DNA from: Sphingomonas liriopis
Lineage (GTDB): Bacteria > Pseudomonadota > Alphaproteobacteria > Sphingomonadales > Sphingomonadaceae
Direction: 5' to 3'
Assembly (NCBI RefSeq): GCF_024211255.1
Contig: NZ_JAMLDY010000009.1
Span: 1-64,000, forward strand
Length of the DNA: 64,000 nt
Of the stretch, positions 16,626-24,594 are shown one piece after another. Position 1 is the stretch's first letter, and each line of letters begins with the position of its first letter. The translations under genes and the position numbers were made by a program. The notes below the pieces were generated by a model. It did not search any database, was not told the origin of the DNA, and saw only the letters and a list, made by a program, of their open reading frames with translations.

Positions 16626-17135
16626 ATGCGCACGCTTCTTCTCGCCCCGTTGCTGTTGCTCGCCGCCTGCGGAAGCGGTGGCAAGAGCGATACGCCCGAC
16701 AATGCCGCCGCAGCCGGCTTCGTGCCGCCGCCGACGCAACTGCCCACGCCGATTCCCGGGCAGGAGCACAGCAACCCGATCACCGCTTATGTCGGCAAAT
16801 ATCCCGGCGATGCGGTCGATGGCGTCGGCTTCTACGACCGTACCGAGGTGTCGCGCGCGCTGATCGACGCGGTGGGCGACGAGAAGGTGCGCCGCCGTTT
16901 CACCTCGCGCGATGCGGTGAGCGTGCCGATCTGGCAGGCGAAGGACGGCCGCATCGCCGCGCACGGCTGCGAACCGCACAATTGTAGCGACGTCGACTGG
17001 ACGTTCTTCGTGACCGCGGACGGTGCCAGGGGCGAAGCGTGCTTCCACGATGCCGCGACGATGGGGGCGACCAGCCGCTGGTATGCCGCCAACGTCGCCC
17101 CCGCGACCCGCCCCGGCGATTGCCCGCAGGAGTAA
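16626..17135 (+). CDS. Putative lipoprotein of unknown function
   Basis: A 169-residue protein with a short signal peptide ending in the lipobox LLAAC (Cys15), so it should be lipidated and anchored in the envelope. A Pro/Thr-rich linker follows (about residues 28-45). The mature domain has several cysteines (HGCEPHNC, GEACFHD, GDCPQE) that could form disulfides, and the text DVDWTFFV. It starts six bases before the YbhB-like gene and is probably co-transcribed with it. No family recognised. Confidence 0.75.
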   Translation: MRTLLLAPLLLLAACGSGGKSDTPDNAAAAGFVPPPTQLPTPIPGQEHSNPITAYVGKYPGDAVDGVGFYDRTEVSRALIDAVGDEKVRRRFTSRDAVSVPIWQAKDGRIAAHGCEPHNCSDVDWTFFVTADGARGEACFHDAATMGATSRWYAANVAPATRPGDCPQE

Positions 17136-17140
17136 CATAT

Positions 17141-17761
17141 ATGCTCGAACATATCCCCGGCTGGCTTGGCAAGGCGCTGAGCGACGTGCGCGCCGGCGCG
17201 GAGAAACTGGCGATCGCGCGGCCTGAGCTCGGCACGTCGTTCCCGGCGCTCGATCTGTCGAGCCCCGCCTTCGCCGATGGCGCGCGACTGCCCGAACGCT
17301 TCACCGCGGATGGCGCGGGCGTGTCGCCGCCCCTGATCTGGGGCATGCCGCCCGAGGGGACGGCGTGCCTCGCGTTGCTGGTCGAGGACCCGGACGCGCC
17401 GGCGCCGCAACCGCTGGTCCATGCGGTGATCTGGGGCATGCCCGCCGATGCCGGCCGTCTGGCGGAGGGCGCGATCGTCGGCGACGGGGCGGGGACGCCC
17501 GATCGCGACGTCGGGCGCAATTCCTATTTCCGCGAAGGCTGGCTGCCGCCCGATCCGCCGACCGGGCATGGCGCGCACCGTTATGCGTTCCAGCTGTTCG
17601 CGCTGGGGGCGGGCGTGGGCGATCCCGGCGAGACGCCCGGACGTACGGCGCTGGTGGAGGCGATGGTGGGGCATGTACTCGCCGCCGGATTGCTGATCGG
17701 GACCTATAGCCGCGGCGAGGCGGCGCCGGTCGGTCCCGTCGGGGCGGTCGCGACCGCCTGA
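17141..17761 (+). CDS. YbhB/YbcL family (Raf kinase inhibitor-like) protein
   Basis: A 206-residue PEBP-like protein. Recognisable parts are SSPAFADGARLPERFTADGAG (family start), LALLVEDPDAP with the ligand-site DPD, VHAVIWGMPA, GWLPPDPPTGHGAHRYAFQLFAL and a C-terminal LIGTYSR. It has an extra N-terminal helix of about 35 residues and no signal peptide. The ATG at 17141 follows caggag with good spacing. The bacterial role is uncertain; some relatives bind phospholipid or inhibit other enzymes. Confidence 0.88.
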   Translation: MLEHIPGWLGKALSDVRAGAEKLAIARPELGTSFPALDLSSPAFADGARLPERFTADGAGVSPPLIWGMPPEGTACLALLVEDPDAPAPQPLVHAVIWGMPADAGRLAEGAIVGDGAGTPDRDVGRNSYFREGWLPPDPPTGHGAHRYAFQLFALGAGVGDPGETPGRTALVEAMVGHVLAAGLLIGTYSRGEAAPVGPVGAVATA

Positions 17762-17766
17762 CGGCG

Positions 17767-17853
17767 TCAGCCGGCGGTGACGCCGCCTTGGGCAGCGAGG
17801 ACGAGGATGGTGGTCGCGAAGGACGCGAGGCTGAGGAAGAGGCTGCGGTACAT
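17767..17853 (-). CDS. 28-residue single-pass membrane microprotein
   Basis: A 28-codon gene with ATG at 17853 and an excellent Shine-Dalgarno (aggag, eight bases upstream). The product starts MYRSLFLSLASFATTILVLA and is one hydrophobic helix with a short Gly-rich tail. It follows another small membrane protein gene by 23 bases in the same direction, downstream of a sigma-54-type promoter. No family recognised. The paired layout and both ribosome sites argue that it is real. Confidence 0.6.
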   Translation of the reverse strand: MYRSLFLSLASFATTILVLAAQGGVTAG

Positions 17854-17876
17854 GGCGAAGGCTCCTGTGCGCTGGA

Positions 17877-17987
17877 TCAGGCGATCGGGACGATGGGGAC
17901 GGCGGCGCTGATCGCGAGCGTGGCGAAGGCGAGCGCGGCGATGACCGAAACGGCGGCGCGCTGGGCGATTTCGAGGCGGAGAAACAT
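17877..17987 (-). CDS. 36-residue single-pass membrane microprotein
   Basis: A 36-codon gene with ATG at 17987, preceded by aaggga eight bases upstream. The product starts MFLRLEIAQRAAVSVIAALA, has a basic/amphipathic start, and then one hydrophobic helix with a Pro/Ile-rich end. It is the first gene after the sigma-54-type promoter at 18046-18061, leaving a leader of about 45 bases. The downstream 28-residue microprotein is likely in the same transcript. Function unknown. Confidence 0.62.
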   Translation of the reverse strand: MFLRLEIAQRAAVSVIAALAFATLAISAAVPIVPIA

Positions 17988-18045
17988 GGTGGCATTCCCT
18001 TTTGTGATCGGGAGCGAACCGTTCGCCGCCGATGCCAGGGACATT

Positions 18046-18061
18046 GCAGCCGCCGTGCCAG
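18046..18061 (-). promoter_or_regulatory. Sigma-54 (RpoN) promoter for the microprotein genes
   Basis: The minus strand reads ctggcacggcggctgca, matching the RpoN consensus TGGCACGRNNNTTGC with exact GG-to-GC spacing and one mismatch (the first T of TTGC is C). Predicted transcription starts near 18034 and reaches the microprotein ATG at 17987. Sigma-54 promoters need an AAA+ activator; one such regulator gene is in this window at 55119-56429. Confidence 0.72.
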
Positions 18062-18096
18062 TTTATCTAAGTCACGGAAATGCGGGCTAAAGGCAT

Positions 18097-18120
18097 TTTG
18101 CCGATCGAGGAGTTGGCAAA
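18097..18120. promoter_or_regulatory. Candidate activator site upstream of the sigma-54 promoter
   Basis: Inverted repeat tttgcc-N12-ggcaaa, centred about 75 bp upstream of the predicted start, a usual place for an enhancer-binding protein. Its half-site resembles the ttgccg/cggcaa palindrome next to the flagellar activator gene (56491-56504). It could instead be the terminator of the diguanylate cyclase gene. Confidence 0.35.
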
Positions 18121-18154
18121 TCGCGCCAGATCGGCGGGGTATTCCGCGCCAAGA

Positions 18155-19219
18155 TCAGGCGGCACATACCCGATCGCGGCCTTCGCTCTTCGCGGTATAG
18201 AGCAGACGGTCGGCACGCTCGAACGCGGCGTCGATCAATTCGTCGGCATGGACCGCGGTCACGCCGATCGACAGCGTCACCTGACCCAGCGGCTGGTCGC
18301 CCTCGCGCAGGCGGAAGCGCTTGTTGGCGATCACGTTGCGGGCGCCGTCCAGATGCATCGCCGCGTCGGCCAGCGTGATGCCGTGGAGCAGGACGGCGAA
18401 TTCCTCGCCGCCGTGACGGACGACGAAATGCTCGCGGCATTCCTCGCCCAGGGCCCGGCCGACCGCGCTCAGCACGCGGTCGCCGATCTGGTGGCCGTGC
18501 GCGTCGTTGATCCGCTTGAACCGGTCGATATCGCAGATCGCGAGGCAGAAGGGGCCGTCGCGTTCGCGGCGCTGGGCGAAGGCCTCGTCGAAGGCGCGGC
18601 GATTGGGCAGGCCGGTCAGCGCGTCGCGCCGCGCGGTGTCGTGTGCTTCTGCGAGCTTGGCGCGCAGCGTATCCGCTTCGTGCGTCGCGCGGGCCAGCCG
18701 CGTCTCCGCATCGCGGATCCGGGTCAGCATCGTGCCGGCGACGCGCGCGATCTCGTCGAGTCCCGTGCCCGCCGCCGCGTCGGCACTGTCGGACGCGCCG
18801 ATCGCCGCGGCGCTTTGCGCCAGGTCGCGGCCGAAATCGCGGGTCTCGTCCTGCATCTCGCGCATCATCGTGGTGAAGCCATCGACCTGCGCCTGCGTCG
18901 CCTCGACGAGCTTCGCCGCTTCGTCCTCCGCCGCACTGGGCCGCTCGCGCGACGTGCGGCGGGGCTCCGCAAGCGTCGTCGTGGCGCCGAGATGGACGGT
19001 GCCCCCCAGTTTCTCGATGTCGGAACGGCTGAGGCGGAACCCGCCATCGGTCAGCCGCGCGACCGCCTGCGCGATCGCGCCGTCGGGATTGGCGAGGATG
19101 TCATAGGCGAATGTGTAGTGCGCAGGCTCGGGACTGAGGCCCTGTTCGACAAGAAAAGCACCGATACGGGAGAACAGGTCTCCCTTCTCGTGCTTCCTTG
19201 CTGCGAACGGCCCACCCAT
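18155..19219 (-). CDS. GGDEF-domain diguanylate cyclase
   Basis: A 354-residue protein predicted to make cyclic di-GMP from two GTP. The N-terminal half (about 1-185) is helical, probably coiled-coil towards the end (ETRLARATHEADTLRAKLAE). The GGDEF domain begins at DALTGLPNRRAFDEAF; the signature is RHGGEEF and the metal/nucleotide region is CDIDRFKRINDAHGH. No RxxD inhibitory site is seen five residues before GGEEF, so product feedback may be absent. No membrane segment. It stands alone; given the flagellar block nearby on the chromosome, a motility role is possible but unproven. Confidence 0.92.
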   Translation of the reverse strand: MGGPFAARKHEKGDLFSRIGAFLVEQGLSPEPAHYTFAYDILANPDGAIAQAVARLTDGGFRLSRSDIEKLGGTVHLGATTTLAEPRRTSRERPSAAEDEAAKLVEATQAQVDGFTTMMREMQDETRDFGRDLAQSAAAIGASDSADAAAGTGLDEIARVAGTMLTRIRDAETRLARATHEADTLRAKLAEAHDTARRDALTGLPNRRAFDEAFAQRRERDGPFCLAICDIDRFKRINDAHGHQIGDRVLSAVGRALGEECREHFVVRHGGEEFAVLLHGITLADAAMHLDGARNVIANKRFRLREGDQPLGQVTLSIGVTAVHADELIDAAFERADRLLYTAKSEGRDRVCAA

Positions 19220-19282
19220 GCCCCACCTTTCTCGTGCCCCGGGTTTCTAGGCATGATTGGTTAGCGGAGCGTTGCGATCGGA

Positions 19283-19810
19283 TCAATTATGGTGCAATTT
19301 CTGCACCGCCGCCAACGTCTGCGCGACATGCTGCGCAGGGTTCATGTCGTCATGCACGAACGCGACGCGGCCGTCGCGGCCGATGACGTAGCTGGTCCGC
19401 TTGGTCAGCGCGCGGCCGCCGGCATTCAGCGCGACGTCATAGCCCTTGATGACATTCTGGCCGGCGCTGGCGACGGCGAACTTGCCCGCGCACTTTTCGG
19501 CCGAGAAGCGCTGCAGCGTCGGCACGTCGTCGGCGGACATGCCGATCACCGTCGCGCCGGCCTTCTGGAAATCGGGGATCGCCTCGGCGAAGGCATGCGC
19601 TTCGGCGTTGCAACCGCCGGTGAAGGCGGCGGGGAAGAAATAGAGGACGACCGGCCCCTTCTTCAGCTGCTGCGCGAGGTCGATGGCGACGACCTTGCCC
19701 GCGATCGCGCCGCGGGTGGAGAAGGTCGGCGCCTTGGCCCCGACGACGAGGCCGGCGGTGGCGGGCGCAGCGACCAGGGCGACGGCGGCGAAGGCGGGGA
19801 ACAGGCGCAT
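19283..19810 (-). CDS. Exported peroxiredoxin (AhpC/TSA, BCP-like)
   Basis: A 175-residue thiol peroxidase with an N-terminal signal peptide (about residues 1-19, ending ATAG), so it probably works in the periplasm. The peroxidatic site FFPAAFTGGC gives the PxxxTxxC motif with Cys67, and a second cysteine, Cys107 (EKCAGK), may resolve the disulfide. FTGG replaces the more usual FTPVC or FTPGC form, a small deviation. It is divergent from hisN. Confidence 0.87.
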   Translation of the reverse strand: MRLFPAFAAVALVAAPATAGLVVGAKAPTFSTRGAIAGKVVAIDLAQQLKKGPVVLYFFPAAFTGGCNAEAHAFAEAIPDFQKAGATVIGMSADDVPTLQRFSAEKCAGKFAVASAGQNVIKGYDVALNAGGRALTKRTSYVIGRDGRVAFVHDDMNPAQHVAQTLAAVQKLHHN

Positions 19811-19875
19811 GGGACAATCCTCTCGAAGTTACCGTACCCTAGCGCGGGGCGGGCGGGCGCGATAGGGCGTCGGCC

Positions 19876-20688
19876 ATGCCGATCACCGCCGCCGACATCC
19901 AGCTCGCCCAACGTCTCGCCGATGCCGCCGGCGCCGCGATCCGCCCCTATTTTCGTGCCGAACATGGCGTCGAGCTGAAGGACGATCATTCGCCGGTCAC
20001 CCGCGCCGACAGGGAGGCCGAGGCGGCGATGCGCCGGCTGCTCGACGCCGAGGCGCCGGGCGACGGCGTGATCGGCGAGGAATACGGCACCAAGCCGGGG
20101 GTGACGGGGCGGCAATGGGTGCTCGACCCGATCGACGGCACGCGCAGCTTCACCGTCGGGCGCGCGATCTTCGGCACGCTGATCGCGCTGGTCGAGGACG
20201 GCTGGCCGCTGCTCGGCATCATCGACCAGCCGGTGCAACGCGAACGCTGGCTCGGCGTCGCCGGGCGGCCGACGACGTTCAACGGCAAGCCGGCGCGCAC
20301 CCGGTCGTGCGCGCAGCTGGAAGGCGCGGTCCTCGCCACCACCAGCCCGCATCTGTTCGCGCAAGACGACGTGCCGCATTACATGGCGCTGGTCGCCGCG
20401 GCGTCGGGCGGCCACACGCGGCAGGGGCCGGTCTATGGCGGCGACTGCTACAATTACGGGCTGCTGGCGAGCGGGCATCTCGACATCGTCGCCGAATCGG
20501 GGCTGCAGCTGTACGATTTCGCTGCGCTGGTGCCAGTGGTCGAGGGCGCAGGCGGGCGGATGTGCGACTGGAACGGCGACCCGCTGACCGCCGACAGCGC
20601 CGGCCATGTGCTGGCGATCGGCGATCCGGCACGCACCGACGACGTGCTCGAGGCGATCCGCGCGACGGTGGACGGGCACGACCACTGA
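19876..20688 (+). CDS. hisN: Histidinol-phosphatase, inositol monophosphatase type
   Basis: A 270-residue Mg-dependent phosphatase of the IMPase family. The metal-binding signatures are GEEYG (about residues 74-78) and WVLDPIDGTRSF (about 87-98), with a second motif LQLYDFAALVPVVEGAGG near the C-terminus. The RSF after DGT and the general look fit the HisN subgroup, which performs the penultimate-type dephosphorylation of L-histidinol phosphate in histidine synthesis. A broader inositol-phosphate phosphatase is the alternative. Confidence 0.88.
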   Translation: MPITAADIQLAQRLADAAGAAIRPYFRAEHGVELKDDHSPVTRADREAEAAMRRLLDAEAPGDGVIGEEYGTKPGVTGRQWVLDPIDGTRSFTVGRAIFGTLIALVEDGWPLLGIIDQPVQRERWLGVAGRPTTFNGKPARTRSCAQLEGAVLATTSPHLFAQDDVPHYMALVAAASGGHTRQGPVYGGDCYNYGLLASGHLDIVAESGLQLYDFAALVPVVEGAGGRMCDWNGDPLTADSAGHVLAIGDPARTDDVLEAIRATVDGHDH

Positions 20689-20744
20689 CGGCCTGGGGTC
20701 GGGTCATCATTCAGCGTCGGGACGATCCGCGCAGGGATGAAGGA

Positions 20745-20862
20745 TTCACGCGGAGGCGCGGAGGAGTGTTGCGTGGGCCAGAATGGCCCTGTCATCGTCA
20801 GGTATGACGGGTGGCGGACGAGACGAGCGCGACGCCTCTGCGTCCTCCGCGCCTCTGCGTGA
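20745..20862. repeat. Palindromic repeat family C, copy 1
   Basis: Arms ttcacgcggaggcgcggagg and cctccgcgcctctgcgtgaa flank about 75 bases that include ggccctgtcat. A second copy with the same inner block is at 22721-22853. It lies in the 338-bp gap between convergent hisN and rpoZ. That gap holds no gene, only this element and two hairpins. Confidence 0.82.
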
Positions 20863-20932
20863 ACAAATCTTCTTCAGGACGCTGCCATCGGCGCTGAACG
20901 ACGATTCCGATCGGGGCAGCCCCCAAACGCAA

Positions 20933-20955
20933 ACGACGCGGCAAAGCCGCGTCGT
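20933..20955 (-). terminator. Intrinsic terminator of rpoZ
   Basis: A perfect 10-bp stem acgacgcggc/gccgcgtcgt with a three-base loop. On the minus strand it is followed by ttgcgtttg, moderately T-rich, as expected for a terminator after rpoZ. Confidence 0.7.
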
Positions 20956-20997
20956 CAGTCGGGCGTGCCGCCCGCTGGCCGTAGATCGATCCGCGAC

Positions 20998-21020
20998 GCG
21001 GATTAGCGTGGCTAATCCGC
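20998..21020. terminator. Second hairpin after rpoZ
   Basis: A perfect 10-bp stem gcggattagc/gctaatccgc around a gtg loop, only eight bases past the rpoZ stop. It has no T-run. It may protect the mRNA 3' end or form a tandem terminator with 20933-20955. Confidence 0.45.
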
Positions 21021-21027
21021 TGATCGA

Positions 21028-21372
21028 TCACCCGTCGTAATCGGCGCCCAGGTTCTGGTTGCGCGGCGGCGCGGCGGCGGTCAGGCGCAGCGCTTCGGCC
21101 GAAGCCGACAGCGAACCGACCGCGTCGACCTCGTCCTCGTCGTCGATCTGGACGCGCTGCAGGCTGTTGACCACCGCTTCCTCGAGGTTGTCGGGGCGGA
21201 CCAGCTCGTCGGCGATCTCACGCAGCGCGACGACCGGGTTTTTGTCGCGGTCGCGATCGAGCAGCAGTTCCGCGCCGCCCGAGATCTGACGCGCGCGCTG
21301 CGCGGCGAACAGGACCAGATCGAAGCGGTTCGGGATCTTGTCGACGCAATCCTCGACAGTGACGCGCGCCAT
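21028..21372 (-). CDS. rpoZ: RNA polymerase omega subunit
   Basis: A 114-residue protein beginning [20 protein letters not shown], followed by [12 protein letters not shown] and [13 protein letters not shown], the standard RpoZ text. Omega helps assemble and stabilise RNA polymerase and is part of a ppGpp-binding site in proteobacteria. The ATG at 21372 follows gaagga. The open frame upstream is spurious. It has an acidic C-terminal tail ([11 protein letters not shown]). It is divergent from the phospholipase D gene. Confidence 0.97.
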   Translation of the reverse strand: MARVTVEDCVDKIPNRFDLVLFAAQRARQISGGAELLLDRDRDKNPVVALREIADELVRPDNLEEAVVNSLQRVQIDDEDEVDAVGSLSASAEALRLTAAAPPRNQNLGADYDG

Positions 21373-21487
21373 GGACGCTTTCCTTCGCAAATACCGATGC
21401 AGTGAAGGCGGGGACCTAGGCGGCGGCGGCCGCGAAGTCAAGAAAATCGGCTTGTGCGCATCGCCGCCCGTCCCCACAGCAGGCGGG

Positions 21488-22663
21488 ATGGACGTGCCCG
21501 CTCCCCAGCCGACCTTCACCGTCGACGGCAACCGGCTGACGCTGCTCGACACCGGGCCGCGGCGGCTCGACGCGCTGCTGGCGCTGATCGACGGCGCGCG
21601 CGCGGATCTGCGCATCCTCTATTACATCTACGCCGACGACGCGACCGGCCGGCGCGTCAACGCCGCGCTGATCGCCGCCGCACGGCGCGGCGTGGCGACC
21701 GCGCTGATCGTCGACGGCTTCGGCAGCGAGACCGACGAGGATTTCTACGCGCCGCTGCGCGATGCCGGCGTGTCGGTGTGCCGCTTCTCGCCGCGACTCG
21801 GCCGGCGCTATCTGTTGCGCAACCACCAGAAGCTGGCGCTCGCCGACGCGGATACGCCGGACCAGCGGATCATCATCGGCGGCTTCAACGTCGAGGACGA
21901 TTATTTCGGCTCCCCGGCCGAGGCCGCGTGGCGCGACCTCGGCCTGCTGATCGAAGGGCCGGCGGCGGGGCGGCTCGCCGGCTATTTCGATGCGCTGCAC
22001 GACTGGGTGCAGCAGCCGAAGGGCAGGGTGCGCCCGCTCAATCGCGCGCTGGCGCAATGGAGCGAGAGCCGGGGCGCGACGCGCTGGCTGATCGGCGGAC
22101 CGACGCGGAAACTGTCGCCCTGGGCGCGCGCCGTGCGCGACGACCTTCGCCGCGGCAAGCGGATCGACATCATTGCCGCCTATTTCACGCCGTCGCCGAC
22201 GATCCTGCGCCGGCTCGATCATGCCGGGCGTCGCAAGGCGAAGGTGCGCGTCGTCACCGCCGCCAAGTCCGACAACAATGCGACGATCGCGGCGGCGCGC
22301 TTCACCTATGCCGGCCTGCTGCGCAAGGGCGTCGCCGTGTTCGAATACCAGCCGACCAAGCTGCACACCAAATTGTACGTGATCGACGATGCGGTCCATG
22401 TCGGATCGGCCAATTTCGACATGCGCAGCCTGTTCGTGAACCTGGAGCTGATGTTCCGCGTCCAGGATCGCGCCTTCGCCGACCACGTCCGCACCTATGT
22501 CGACGGCGAGATCGCGCGATCGCAGCCGATCACCAAGGCGTGGTACAAGGCGCATACCGGCGTCGTGCAGCGCATGCGGCAGTTCTTCGCCTATGTGATG
22601 ATCGCGGTGGTCGATCCCAACGTCTCGCGCGGGCTGAATTTCGGCATCGACGACGAGGGGTGA
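21488..22663 (+). CDS. Phospholipase D-like (cardiolipin synthase-type) protein
   Basis: A 391-residue protein with two HKD motifs: HQKLALAD at about residue 117 and HTKLYVIDD with GSANFD at about 295. These form the PLD active site that transfers phosphatidyl groups. The arrangement resembles ClsB-like cardiolipin synthases without N-terminal membrane helices. The ATG at 21488 (gcggg before it) gives a start just upstream of the conserved fold. It may make cardiolipin or hydrolyse phospholipid; sequence alone cannot decide. Confidence 0.87.
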   Translation: MDVPAPQPTFTVDGNRLTLLDTGPRRLDALLALIDGARADLRILYYIYADDATGRRVNAALIAAARRGVATALIVDGFGSETDEDFYAPLRDAGVSVCRFSPRLGRRYLLRNHQKLALADADTPDQRIIIGGFNVEDDYFGSPAEAAWRDLGLLIEGPAAGRLAGYFDALHDWVQQPKGRVRPLNRALAQWSESRGATRWLIGGPTRKLSPWARAVRDDLRRGKRIDIIAAYFTPSPTILRRLDHAGRRKAKVRVVTAAKSDNNATIAAARFTYAGLLRKGVAVFEYQPTKLHTKLYVIDDAVHVGSANFDMRSLFVNLELMFRVQDRAFADHVRTYVDGEIARSQPITKAWYKAHTGVVQRMRQFFAYVMIAVVDPNVSRGLNFGIDDEG

Positions 22664-22720
22664 CGTGCGGCTCGGTCGGATCGATATTCGGCGTGGGGGC
22701 GATCCGGAAGAGAAGAATGG

Positions 22721-22853
22721 TTCGCGCGGAGGCGCGGAGGGCGCGGCGGTGTATCGCGTGGAGCAACGTGGCCCTGTCATTCCCGAGGCTTGAGGGAGTG
22801 CCGCTGGCGCGGCAGGTGCGACATCTCTGCGTCGTCCGCGCCTCTGCGCGAAC
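22721..22853. repeat. Palindromic repeat family C, copy 2
   Basis: Arms ttcgcgcggaggcgcggagg and gtccgcgcctctgcgcgaa surround about 90 bases that again contain gtggccctgtcat, the block shared with copy 1 at 20745. It fills the gap between the convergent PLD and MarR genes. Confidence 0.82.
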
Positions 22854-22893
22854 ACGATCCTTTTTCCGTTCGGTCGGGCTGGTGATCGTCCCG

Positions 22894-23379
22894 TCAGCGT
22901 CCCAGCGCGTCGACGTGGACGCGCGCGGCGGCGGGGATCAAAGCCTCCAGCACCGTCCAATAGCCGGCGACGGCGTCCTGCCCCGCCTGCGAATAGGCGC
23001 TGGCCATCTTGTCGCGCTGTTCCTCGTACAAGGCCGATTCCAGCGCGGTGCCCGCAGCGGTGAGGCGCAACAGGCGGTGGCGGCGGTCGAGGTCGCCGTG
23101 GCGCAGCCCGACGAGGTCGCGATCGACCAGATCTTTCATCACCCGGCCGAGCGACTGTTTGGTGACGCCGAGCAGGCTCAGCAACTCGCCGACGGTGATG
23201 TCGGGCTTTCTGCCGATGAAGTACATGGCGCGATGGTGGGCACGGCCGAGGCCGATTTCGGCCAGTTTGTCGTCCGCGCTGCGCACGAAACGCGACTGGG
23301 CGAAGATCATCAATTCCATGCCGCGCCGGATCGCGGCGTCGTGCAGGAACAACGCGGGCGAGGGTTTGGGCGCATCCAT
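22894..23379 (-). CDS. MarR family transcriptional regulator
   Basis: A 161-residue winged-helix regulator. The DNA-binding part reads ITVGELLSLLGVTKQSLGRVMKDLVDRDLV followed by the wing DRRHRLLRLT. It resembles the alphaproteobacterial PetP-type MarR proteins (LGRAHHRAMYFIGR before the helix-turn-helix). The ligand and target are unknown; the methyltransferase gene 89 bp upstream in the same orientation may be a partner. Confidence 0.88.
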   Translation of the reverse strand: MDAPKPSPALFLHDAAIRRGMELMIFAQSRFVRSADDKLAEIGLGRAHHRAMYFIGRKPDITVGELLSLLGVTKQSLGRVMKDLVDRDLVGLRHGDLDRRHRLLRLTAAGTALESALYEEQRDKMASAYSQAGQDAVAGYWTVLEALIPAAARVHVDALGR

Positions 23380-23468
23380 AATGGACGCGCTAGCTTAACC
23401 CCAGATAAATGAAAAGCATGCGGAGCCGCCGATCTGATCGATCGTGTCGCGAAACGGCATTGTGACGA

Positions 23469-24080
23469 TCAATCCTTCCACGCCCAATATAGTTGCGCAG
23501 GCGGAACGTTCCACCATTCCATATCGTGGTCGATCGTGTCGAAATGGGGGGTGAGGAAGTCCTTCACCTTGGGCGAGAATTGATAGACGAGGAAGGCGCC
23601 GCCGGGACGGATGACGCGATGCGTCGCCGCGGCGATCGCCGGGCCGATCCCGGCGGGCAAGGTCGAGAAGGGCAGGCCGGACAGGACGTAATCGGCATGG
23701 TCGTGGCCGTGATCGCGCACGATCCGCTCGACGTCCGCCGCCGACCCCTCGACCGCGACGAAGCGCGAATCGGTGATCGTATGGTCAAGGTAGCGGATGA
23801 AGTCCGCATTGGTGTCGATCGCGATCAGCGTCGCGTCGGGCGCCATCCGTTCGAGGATCGGGCGGCAGAAGGTGCCGACGCCGGGGCCGTACTCGACGAA
23901 CAGCTTGCAGGCGGCCCAATCGACCGGACCCAGCATCTTGCGGATCAACTTGTCGGACGAGGGGATGATCGATCCGACCATCACCGGATGCTTCAGGAAC
24001 CCCTGGAAGAACATCGCGACCGGGCTCGGCACGCCGGCAGGACGGGTATTGCGCCGGGCGGCGGTGGTCGAACTGGGCAT
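23469..24080 (-). CDS. Class I SAM-dependent methyltransferase, phospholipid N-methyltransferase-like
   Basis: A 203-residue methyltransferase. The SAM-binding motif I is VEYGPGVGTF, and motif II starts LIAIDTNADFI. The N-terminal FFQGFLKHPVMVGSIIPSS and the post-motif LSGLPFSTLP are typical of the PmtA-like group that methylates phosphatidylethanolamine. The ATG at 24080 follows aggaag; a longer frame upstream overlaps the divergent monooxygenase gene and looks spurious. The substrate is inferred only from family resemblance. Confidence 0.82.
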   Translation of the reverse strand: MPSSTTAARRNTRPAGVPSPVAMFFQGFLKHPVMVGSIIPSSDKLIRKMLGPVDWAACKLFVEYGPGVGTFCRPILERMAPDATLIAIDTNADFIRYLDHTITDSRFVAVEGSAADVERIVRDHGHDHADYVLSGLPFSTLPAGIGPAIAAATHRVIRPGGAFLVYQFSPKVKDFLTPHFDTIDHDMEWWNVPPAQLYWAWKD

Positions 24081-24255
24081 CGGCTTCCTGTCGTTATCGC
24101 GTGATCGTTCCGCGTGGGCGCACACGGATGACACCCCGTGCCACGTTTCCCGAACGCGTTTCAAGACGCAAGGGTTGCGTCGCCCCGCGCGGTTCGTCGC
24201 AGCGCGGCGATGGCTCCGGCGCTTGCCCTGTCCGCTGACCGGGGTAGGAGGGGGG

Positions 24256-24594
24256 ATGGACGAGGGGAACGGCGGGCCGCGGCGGGCGGGCGAGGTGGCG
24301 GTGATCTTCGCCTCGACGCGCAACGGCGCCGATGCGGCGGGCTACGACGCCGCGGCAGCGGCGATGGACGCGCTCGCCGCCCGCCAGTCGGGCTATCGCG
24401 GGATCGAGAGCGTCCGCGGGCCCGATGGGGCCGGGATCACGATCAGCTATTGGGCGGACGAGGCGGCGGCGATCGCATGGCGCGACCAGCCCGATCATGC
24501 CGCCATCCGCGAGCGTGGCCGCGGCCTGTGGTATGATCGCTATCGCGTCACCGTCTGTACCGTCGTGCGCGACTATGCATGGTGCCGGGCGTGA
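24256..24594 (+). CDS. Antibiotic biosynthesis monooxygenase (ABM) domain protein
   Basis: A 112-residue ferredoxin-like alpha+beta barrel protein. Typical text is GEVAVIFASTRN, AMDALAARQSGYRGIES and GITISYWADEAAAIAWRDQPDHAAI. ABM proteins include cofactor-free monooxygenases and haem-degrading enzymes, but most, like this one, have no known activity. A very strong ggagggggg ribosome site precedes the ATG at 24256. The MFS gene starts at or inside its end. Confidence 0.87.
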   Translation: MDEGNGGPRRAGEVAVIFASTRNGADAAGYDAAAAAMDALAARQSGYRGIESVRGPDGAGITISYWADEAAAIAWRDQPDHAAIRERGRGLWYDRYRVTVCTVVRDYAWCRA

